NCBI GenBank assembly: GCA_037447655.1
Contig: JBBHKE010002507.1
Coordinates: forward strand, 124,001-188,000
Direction: 5' to 3'
DNA length: 64,000 nucleotides
Source: Zygnema cylindricum
Taxonomy: Eukaryota; Streptophyta; Zygnematophyceae; Zygnematales; Zygnemataceae
Shown: positions 56,352 through 64,000 of the stretch, one piece after another
Numbering within the stretch: the first letter of the stretch is position 1
Layout: every line of letters starts with the position of its first letter
The notes under the pieces: model-generated
The model's database searches: none
What the model saw: only the letters and a program-made list of their open reading frames with translations
Told to the model about the DNA's origin: nothing
Position numbers and translations under genes: made by a program

Positions 56352-57393
56352 TGTAGAAATTAATGTTTCTTTTAGTATTTTCTAGGTCTAAAATGAAATG
56401 CAGAAAAGAAGCCGAGGCAGATTGCCTCTAACTCCTATCTTCAGCTCCCACACTTGTCGCAGTCACTAAAGGTTGAAGAGGGAGCTGGAGCAATGGCTGT
56501 TTGTGCTGTCCAGAGAGAGACAGGCAATTGGTTTATAGTAGGTTTACTAAAAGGATACTTGACGGACCCAGGGATTTATCTTCCGTCCATCAAGTCAGCG
56601 GGTAGCGGTTAGCTTTATCCTACAAGCCCAAGACCAATATTAAAGTATATGAGGTTTGACAAATATTTAAATAATTAGAGATGAACTAATTCATTTAATG
56701 GAAACTATATACGTCATGCATGGATATAATTTTGTAAAGTACGGAGTATGGTACGATTCCAAAACACAAACCGCGCATTTTGTTTTGTTAGCGAAATAAA
56801 TATCGCGCAAGTATTTATGACGGCTACGATTGAAACCCGATTTTGATCGGACGGCCGCGAAGGATGCCAAGATCCCGGAAAAGGCTTTTGGCGGTTTGCG
56901 GTCAGCGCCACATCAAATGGCACGTTGCACAACCACATTGTATTACGACATCTCCGGGGATTATAGGAACAAATCCAAATATGACATGTGTCAACTTGTT
57001 GGCCATGTTGTACAATGGCCGTACAGAAAGTACACCGGCTCCTATACTTTTCTGTACGACATAGTATTATGATTAGTGTTGTACTTTAGTAGATAGAGTT
57101 TTAGAGGGAAATAAGACTTAAAAAATTTGGTAGATAGGACCCTCTCTCTAAGAGAGCATATGTACAAATGGTCAATTTTGACCCTCTATAACTTACTACT
57201 TAGGGGAGCAAATTCAAAGATTTGTTTTGCTATCGACTCAAGGGAGTCTTACCTTCACAAAGGTGAAAGTGGTCAGGGTTTTTGTTTGCAATGGTAGCAG
57301 ATATTCTTGCTTAAACACAAAGGGGTCAAGGTTATCCTAGAGGCTTCGTGTGAGCTGTCTACTCTGAGGACCTATTTAGGTCTCAAAGTTGCA
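56352..57393 (+). mobile_element. 3' LTR of the third plus-strand copia element
   Basis: TGTAGAAATTAATG to CTCAAAGTTGCA, 1042 bp. The gag start position reads ATTTAGGTCTCAAAG, a decayed ATGGAGGTCTCA. The tRNA-like sequence is on the minus strand at about 56565-56640 (TAGGATAAAGC and AGATAAATCCCTGGG). It is inserted in the RT of a minus-strand copia element just after QMERDRGKRVIR. Confidence 0.75.
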
Positions 57394-58200
57394 AATCTGA
57401 TTACTCTTTTCCCTCTATCTCTTTCCATCTGAATTCCTAGGATATATCTAGCCTCCCCTAAGTCATTCATGTCAAATCTGCTACTTATGTCTTTCTTTAG
57501 CTTATTAATCTTTTCCATGGACTTACTTAGTACTAATAAATCATCGACATAGAAGGCAATAAATATAATTCCATCCTCATCCTCAAACCTTTAAATAGAG
57601 TGGTCAAAACAAATTCTGACATATACCACATTGGTTAGAAACTCATCCAATTTCTTATTCGATTGCCTTAGAGCCTGCTTCAATCCATAGAAAGACTTAA
57701 TCAGTCTGCAGACTTTATTCTCCTCTACTTCTTCCACAAAGCCTTCTAGCTGTTTCATAAAGATTTCTTCCTCTAACTCACCATTGAGGAAGGCCGTCTT
57801 AATGTCCATCTGATGGATCTCTATGTCTACCGATGTTGTTAGATTGTGGAGAATCCTTACTAATAGGAAGCGTACAACCATTGCAAAGTTTTCTTCATTG
57901 TCAATCCCATCCTTTTGGGTAAAACCCTTGGCCACCAATCAATCGTTGTACTTGTCAATGGTATTATCTGGGTTCAGTTTCAACTTAAACACCCATTTAC
58001 ACCCTATTAGCTTTCTGTTTGGAGGGTTGTTCACTAAATCCTATATATTAGCTTCTATAATGGAAGCCATCTTATCATTAATGGCCTTGGTCCATCTGTC
58101 ATTTTCTGGATTGTTCCCTGCCTCTAAATAAGTTTGAGGCTCATCAGGGTGTGACAGTTTTGATACCTTGTTATCTTCCTGTTTTTGTTGTAGATTTTTG
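57394..58200 (-). pseudogene. Copia reverse transcriptase, interrupted by an LTR
   Basis: 58131-57391 on the minus strand: [80 protein letters not shown], a region where YVDD reads YVDDL (57540-57560), and [17 protein letters not shown]. It is cut at 57394 by the LTR; the rest is not found in the window. Confidence 0.85.
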
Positions 58201-59265
58201 TTGCTCCTTCGTCCTCATTCAAATTCTGAGGCAATAATGGATGGAAATATCAAATTCTTCCAATTGTTATCACCCTCTCCATTCTCAATGGATTCCAGTT
58301 CTGGTATCTCTCCCTCTATTTCCTCGGTGTGACCTGAAGACTGTAAATCCACAAGTGGGTTACCCTCGGTCAAATTTTTTTTTGGTTTTGTTGCGATCTG
58401 TTGAGTTACATGGATGTTAGGTATTTTTGAACCTGTTTCACTATTTCAATCAAATCTGATTCATATAGTTTTAGTATACTTGAAGGGATCTACGGATTAT
58501 CCCTCATCCATCTGCACTAGATGCTTAACCATTATGATGTCTTTCTTTCACAAGTCATAGACTCTATATCTTAGGACATCTTCATCATACCCCACTAAAT
58601 ATCATGGTTTTTTCCTAAGCATCTAGTTTCTACTTAGACTTGTTAGTGTTTAGACTATACATTTGACTTCGAAATACCTTCAGGTAAGAAACATCAAGCT
58701 TTCTACCGACTCATCTCTCATATGGTGTTTTTCCTTTTATAGTTGAGGTAAAGACTCTATTTATGATATAATTTACTCAATACATGGCTTCTACCCAGAA
58801 GCGTCTTCCTATTTTTTTATCCGTCAGCATACTCGTGGTACTGTCACCTAAGGTTTTGTCTAACCTTTCAACAACACCATTTTTCTATGGGTTATCCGGA
58901 ACAGTCTTTTGGTGGTGCATGCCCTCATCTTTTAAGAAATCCTAAAACTGATTAGATGTGTACTCCCCCCAATTATCACTTGTTATTCTTTTAATGGAAG
59001 TCTCATGAAGCTTTTCAATCCAGGCTTTATACTCTTTGAAGTATGCACGTGCTTTGGAATTTGATTTGAGAAAATAAACTCTTGAGTACCGTGACAAATC
59101 ATCAATTATGGTGTGCATGAATCTTTTCCCTCCCACTGATGGCACTCTGGCTGGTCCCCAAATATTTGTATGTACCAAATCTAAGACCTTTTCCCCCTTT
59201 ATATGTAGTTGATTTAGGGAACGGCAATCTTTGAGCCTTACCTTGGGCACATCCACCACAGTCAC
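58201..59265 (-). pseudogene. Copia integrase with many stops
   Basis: VLDLVHTNIWGPARVPSVGG, MHTIIDDLSRYSRVYFLKS, ITSDNWGEYTSNQF (59265-58942), then NGVVERLDKTLG, INRVFTSTIKGKTPYERRVG and YLVGYDEDVLRYRVYDL further down with stops. The first Asp has become Asn (HTNIW), the second is in SDNW. Confidence 0.82.
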
Positions 59266-59690
59266 TCATCATTTCATTATCTTTAAATTGAATTCCTTCC
59301 ACTACTTTCAGTCTTTTCGTTTCTCTCAATCTATCTAGATGCACATGACCGAAACGCTTATGCCATATCATCATATCAAGAACACCAACATAATAAGCTT
59401 TTTTCTTTTTATTTCTCAGGTTCAGCCTAAACATCCCTTGGCTAACCTTTTCAGCTGTTAAGTAGATCTCATTATCATACTTAGCTGTAAAATCTCCCTT
59501 CCTCATATAGGTCTCAAAGTCTTTGTCATCCAAAACAGAGGTGGAGATAAGATTCTTACTCAATTGAGGTATGTAAAGTACATTTGAAAAAGTAACTATG
59601 GACGTATGACCTTCCACTAGTACTTTCAGATCTATGGATCCCACTAGATCGATAAAGACTACTCTCCTATCCTCATACTCTATCTGTACG
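59102..59690 (-). pseudogene. Copia protease end and gag-pre-integrase domain
   Basis: 59644-59102 encodes VTFSNVLYIPQLSKNLISTS, typical of the segment after the protease active site, then IWHKRFGHVHLDRLRETKR and DCGGCAQGKAQRLPFPKS with intact His-His-CxxC zinc ligands. The CCHC knuckle and the protease DSG are missing because of a deletion at about 59690. Confidence 0.8.
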
Positions 59691-60355
59691 GTGGGAATCT
59701 TTCATAGTGATTAGGTAATTTCATAATCAGAGTGTTGACCTTTGCTTTCATGGTTCCCATCCAACCAGCACTTTCCAACTCCATATACAAAGTGGCTAGA
59801 TTGTTGTAGTAGTCTAACATCTTTCCCACTTTGTAAGAGTACGCATTTAGTTTGTGCTCAACCAGTTGTTGCTCTTGAATAGTTCCACTTCCATAAATAT
59901 CTATTAGAGCTGCCCACAGATCTGTAGCTGGAACTATGTGAAGATGAGAGGTTGCCAAACCTTGAGTGAGATGTCTCACGATGAAGTGTCTTGCTGCCAT
60001 GTGGTTGTATTCCCATGTTAGAGTATCATTCTCCTCAGTTTTTGGAATTGATGTCTCTATCAGCGCGACAATAGGAGTAACGTGCTCCTCCCTTTCTCCT
60101 TTTCTCCCTGTGAAACAATGTTTTCCCCTTCATCTGCTTTCTTGTAGGACCTGAAGTTTTTTGAGTAAATCTGACTCCCTCGAACCTTGGAGGAATCCTT
60201 GGGGGTGGACGTCTCACTCGTCTACTTACTATCCCCGAATACTGCTTCTCACACAAAACACCTGTCATTATCATTTCCCAATAGATGAATCCTCTTCCAT
60301 TGAAAATGGGTACCTTAGAGGGTGGGCCCATAACCTGTAATTGTGTGTCCCCCAT
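59680..60355 (-). pseudogene. Copia gag starting inside the LTR
   Basis: ATG at 60355, 20 bases before the LTR end: MGDTQLQVMGPPSKVPIFNG, FIYWEMIMTGVL. After a frame break, 60000-59680: AARHFIVRHLTQGLATSHLH, ATDLWAALIDIYGSGTIQEQ, LVEHKLNAYSYKVGKMLDYY and LIMKLPNHYERFP, the UBN2-type gag core. Confidence 0.82.
60321..60335 (-). other. Half-tRNA primer binding site, intact
   Basis: The plus strand reads GGTGGGCCCATAACC, which is the anticodon arm of eukaryotic initiator tRNA-Met (CAT anticodon with GGGCC stem). On the element strand GGTTATGGGCCCACC follows the LTR end ACA directly. It lies in the gag frame as VMGPP. Confidence 0.85.
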
Positions 60356-61391
60356 AAGATCACTGAATTCTCTTTTGTATATAAAGCCTTGAGTGAATTT
60401 TTAATGGTCTTCTTTGTGTATGAACCACTGCCACCCTGGCAGACAAATTATATCAAGTACTACACCATTTTGTAGTATAGACTCCAATGAGCCCACATGA
60501 CAAAATATTTCTGAAAACGCTCAAACAGGCGATTAATAATAAAGAAGCAAAAATGCCTATTTGTACGAGTGCACTCTAGGAGAGAGGCCGCTACCCTAAG
60601 AAATTACTAAGTCTTAAACTCCTCTTTAAACCCTTATCTACTGTTGTACAACACCAATCACATGACTCTACTATACACAAAGGTATATGTCGCGTGGTAC
60701 CTTGTATACATTTAAGGTACGGCATAGCCATGGTGAGGACGTTTGTCACACTTAGACTCGTCTTGATGCTCCTAAGAGACTCCACTTTCCACTAATGCCC
60801 CGCCACGTGTCATTTGGTGACGTATTGTCCATAAACCGCCAAAATGCCCATTCCTTCATGTCGGCTCGAATGATAGCCGTCCGATCCAAATTGATGTTTA
60901 TTGTTCGTCGTTGAAATAAATGTCCAATCAATTTTTTTAGTGCGATATCAGCGTGCATTTGATATTTATTATGTTTTTATGTGAAATTTCCGGTAAGTCT
61001 AGTTAATTGGTTTGGTCTGCATGTTCATATTTAAATAACTATAAAACCCTATATATCCTAGCACAGGTCTTAGACTATAGGACAAGGCTTCCGTTATTCA
61101 GGCAAAATGTAGGAACCAGGATCAATTCCTAGCTGGTTCGTATCTTTTTTGTAAAGTCTACTAAGATTCTCCTCTGTCCTCCTTGTCTGCTAAGGCTGCT
61201 TAGGCAGCCATGGAACTATCTCTCTCTCTCTCTGTTCGGTCATCACTGAGTAGAATAAGTATGGAGACTAGAGAGAGAAAGGTTAAAGCCAAGCTAACAC
61301 CCGTATATTTTGTTCCTTTAGAAATGGTCAGAGAAAATACAAAAGCAACGTAGAAAATACAAATAAGAAATACACATATTTCAATAGTTTT
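60336..61391 (-). mobile_element. 5' LTR of the minus-strand copia element
   Basis: The end ACACAATTACA is certain. The start, near 61391 (CTATTGAAATATGTG on the minus strand), is inferred from similarity to TGTTGAAAT in other copies. The tRNA-like sequence on the plus strand at 61073-61136 includes ACTATAGGACAAGGC and CCAGGATCAATTCCTAG. Confidence 0.7.
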
Positions 61392-61689
61392 GAATTTGTT
61401 TGAATATCCTTGAATATGCCTCCTTTGAGTATAGCCCTCACATCCATTTCCTTTTTCTCTTGTGGCCAAGTCGAAGCCCCTTATGCATCCGTTTTTGCCT
61501 AAGATTACCTTATATCTTAATCTTAATTACCTAATCGTAAGATAAGCCTTAGAACCTTAGGATTACCATCGGTTGTAGTGCACATCCTATGTTGCCAAAG
61601 TATCAAGTAATCTTTTAACTCCAAAATTTGACTTATCTAGCAACTAGTTTGAAGGTAAGTTTTTAGCCACAGCCTTATGAGCCGATTGT
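61392..61689. other. Unassigned sequence
   Basis: No feature recognised. Confidence 0.4.
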
Positions 61690-62290
61690 GCAAAAAAAAA
61701 AAACGGCAAACTTCGAATTTGTAACTTGTTCGTCTTCGACGACAATTGCATTAGCTCTTACAATTTGAATTGAAGAGTCCACCAACACGTACACACTGGC
61801 GGCCACATTTTGAGTTTGGGGCACGTTTGGAGTTCGGGGCACACTCAGTAAGTTCCCTAAACTGTCTACAATTATAAATATATTGACCAAACAAGTTTAA
61901 GTGATCCCTTTGGAACTCTGTTCCATCAAAATTACACGTAGTAAAATCAATTCGACTGTTTTTACATCCGTTCAAAACTTTGTTCCATCAAAATTACACG
62001 TAGAAAAATCAATTCGACTGTTTTTACATTTACAACAGTGATCGTCGAGCAAGCAAAAGTCTGAGCGCATGTTCCCCCTCCCTCTTCCTATTCGCCACAT
62101 TGACCATGATTTTTTTTTTTTGGAGAAATGACCACCTTGACCGCCGCGACCGCCATTCCAACCTCCTCTTCCACCTCCGCCAACATTCTTAGTGTAACAT
62201 TGACTACTCACATGCCTCCATTTACCACAAAAGTAACATTGTTTTTCCTTATTTTAGCATGATGTCGCCACATTGCCGAGTTTGTTACAT
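61690..62290 (-). pseudogene. Copia gag C-terminal half with CCHC knuckle and Gly-rich region
   Basis: On the minus strand CYFCGKWRHVSSQC (62256-62195) is a perfect CX2CX4HX4C knuckle, followed by GGGGRGGWNGGRGGQGGHF, basic residues, and later a Cys-rich segment (HCCKCKNSRIDFSTCNF). It differs from the other copia gags here, so it is another family. Frames are broken near 61975. Confidence 0.65.
61917..62030. repeat. Tandem duplication of about 62 bp
   Basis: TGTTCCATCAAAATTACACG and ATCAATTCGACTGTTTTTAC occur twice, 62-63 bases apart, nearly identical, inside the gag remnant. A recent local duplication. Confidence 0.85.
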
Positions 62291-62390
62291 TAGCAACATG
62301 ACACAGAGCTAAGATACAAAGGCGGCGGTTGTGCCTTCGAAATTTAGCCCTTTACTAGCCCTTTACCTCTTCCACTCTTGCCGCCACCCT

Positions 62391-63207
62391 TTAAGCCCCT
62401 CTTTCGCCGCGGAGGTAAATCAATTTCACGGCTTCGAGAACGATCACAGTCAAGGCACCAAAAGAGGGGAAGCCCTTTGTACAGCTAATCCAATTACTTC
62501 TAGTCGACTTAAGATATTTCACAAGTAAATAATCATAAGTTTTCTTCTTCTTCGACAAAAAGATCTCCTTGGACAAGTTTTTCCAATAGAGCATTAATGA
62601 AACCGACAACTTTATCCTCTTCGATAATAATTCTCCCATTGTTGGAGAGCTGTTTCACAATATATAATAACGTTTGTCTGCCTCGTTAAATAGATTCATT
62701 AGTTTTCATTTCAAATTGCTTAAATTTGGATACACGTAATGACCACGATTTCAAATCACTTTTCGAAAATTGATTTTCAAGTGCCTTCCAACACATGAGC
62801 CGTGTTGTTTGTGAGAAAATAATCATGGACCGTAGATGTACAAGATTGCATGTGTAAAAGATCGTTAACAATCTGTCATAACAAGAAGTTGTGTAAAAGC
62901 GAAAGATTAAAGTTTCCACTTCACAGAAAGAAAAGTATTCGGTTGATAAAAATATACTCAACAAAATTTATTTTCTTACATTAGTCTCCTCTCCCTCTCT
63001 CAAATGCCCGTTAGACACTTCTACACTTATCTTTCGAAGTTTTTTGTGACATCGCACGTCTTTGCGTGGCATTGTAGATGTATAACCTTGTTGCCCACTG
63101 TTATTCATGGTTGAAGAAGATGCCTTTGCCTTTGCCTCCCCTGTTCGGTTGCCTATTTTGCAATTTTCGTGCATATTGAATCCCCCCTCTTTCTTCTTTC
63201 CCCACAA
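62391..63207 (-). pseudogene. Copia gag N-terminal half (UBN2-type)
   Basis: In shifting frames: KASSSTMNNSGQQGYTSTMP (63207-62968), then TTRLMCWKALENQFSKSDLK, FKQFEMKTNESI (62964-62686), then GRIIIEEDKVVGFINALLEK. The order ALENQF...FEMKxNESI...EEDKVVGF is that of the copia gag core. It is upstream of the CCHC region at 62.2 kb and in the same orientation, so it is one broken gag. Confidence 0.65.
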
Positions 63208-63311
63208 ACTTCAAAAAAATATCAATCTTTTGGAAACACTACTATTTTCCCTAATTTTTATCATCATTGTTATTTGACCAGTACGCTTTATTCCCACACA
63301 GGAACTAGTTA

Positions 63312-63880
63312 GGTTTTTAATGGCTTCGCTCGCTCCCTACTTGTGAGCTTAATGCCACCTTGTGAAGGAATGTTTCCTGTTGAAAAAATGTGAAACATTA
63401 AATCTAAACGAGTGAATGAGAGGCAAGGTGAGAGAGGTTGTGAGGTCAAGTTGGAGTGGCGCCTTCATAGATTTTGCAGCTTTTTGTGAACTGACATTAA
63501 ATTCTTCAAACCCTTCCAAAAAAAAAATCTGTACCGAACGCAAATGGGAAAAAAAAATTAGTGTACTTCTCCTCGTCGAAAACTTTTGAAATCAACTGAA
63601 AGGTACGAAGGTGTTTTCCTATTTGTGGTCCAATATTCTTTTCTTTAAATCACATCTCTTATATGTTTTAAGGATTTTGAAAATGATGTGGTATGACCTG
63701 GCCGTGGTTCGGAAAACACAAAAGGAAGAAATATTAAATTCTAATTTTGACAAGTCCACAAAAATTTTACTTCATGTTTTTCACTTTTTTCGTATAGTTG
63801 TAGATTCAATCGGCATTGTGCCAATTTTTTGAGGAAAACGCCAGAAAAAAACCTGTACTTTGACACATGCGGACGCACCC
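63312..63880 (-). mobile_element. Tourist-like MITE, copy 5, left end uncertain
   Basis: The right end ACATGCGGACGCACCC with TTA at 63881-63883 is clear. Reading inwards on the minus strand, GTTTTTTTCTGGCGTTTTCCT and then CCTTAAAACATATAAGAGAT match copy 1. A TTAGG at 63309-63313 could mark the other end, but the terminal similarity is weak. Confidence 0.5.
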
Positions 63881-63883
63881 TTA

Positions 63884-64000
63884 GGATACGGCCGTTTGTA
63901 ATTCTTACTTAGCGACTTACTTTGTATTCTAGCTCTGATTCTCCGTACGTTGTTTTCAAGTTTCCCATGTTTAGAAACGAAATTGTTACTTTAAGATTGT
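63884..64000 (-). mobile_element. Tourist-like MITE, copy 6, cut by window end
   Basis: TTAGCGACTTACTTTGTATT then TAGCTCTGATTC and GTTTTCAAGTTTCCCATGT match the reverse complement of the right end of copy 1 (3620-3721). Its terminus is decayed (GGATACGGCC). It shares a single TTA with copy 5. Confidence 0.6.

Overview
The window is eukaryotic nuclear DNA. It has polypyrimidine tracts followed by AG splice acceptors, low gene density, long simple repeats and dense Ty1/copia and Ty3/gypsy retrotransposon remains whose proteins look most like plant or green-algal families. A telomere-like TTTAGGG motif and plant-style initiator-tRNA primer sites point the same way. I suggest a green-lineage or other algal genome; the species cannot be named from this sequence. 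A run of ten N at 17163-17172 marks an assembly join, so the two sides may not be true neighbours.

Left part (1-17162): mostly non-coding host DNA with one convincing gene, the long exon of a membrane glycosyltransferase family 2 protein (11283-12644, + strand). Around it are simple repeats, a 20-bp TTTAGGG-bearing tandem repeat, and two families of small DNA transposons. The first is a PIF/Harbinger (Tourist)-like family with GGG... termini and 3-bp TNA target duplications (2945-3721, 3741-4649, 6217-6953, 15390-16342, and again at 63.3-64.0 kb). The second is a TA-flanked family with CACCGCGAAT termini (7225-7761, 24172-24783, 33456-33675).

Middle part (17173-26300): a degenerate tandem repeat, a probable LysM-domain exon on the minus strand (18484-18752), a 2.25-kb TA-flanked element with perfect terminal inverted repeats and two arrays of a 47-49 bp minisatellite (21292-23542), and a long imperfect foldback with arms of about 370-390 bp (24990-25948).

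Right part (26300-63300): a nested pile of retrotransposons. A decayed gypsy element (27.3-31.8 kb) is split by a solo copia LTR (30489-31356, target duplication GGAGC). At least seven copia elements follow on both strands. The best is a full-length 5.6-kb element (47267-52881, minus strand, target duplication TGATT) sitting inside a plus-strand copia element that is itself next to others. All carry stops, frameshifts or deletions. In every copia LTR whose end can be read, the gag start (intact ATG or its decayed relic) lies inside the LTR, and in the copies where gag continues the LTR is followed, within the gag frame, by a primer site matching the anticodon arm of initiator tRNA-Met (the half-tRNA priming type known from Drosophila copia). 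Most of these LTRs also carry a tRNA-like sequence on the strand opposite to the element. These LTR features, the foldback and the minisatellite-bearing element are the observations most worth following up.
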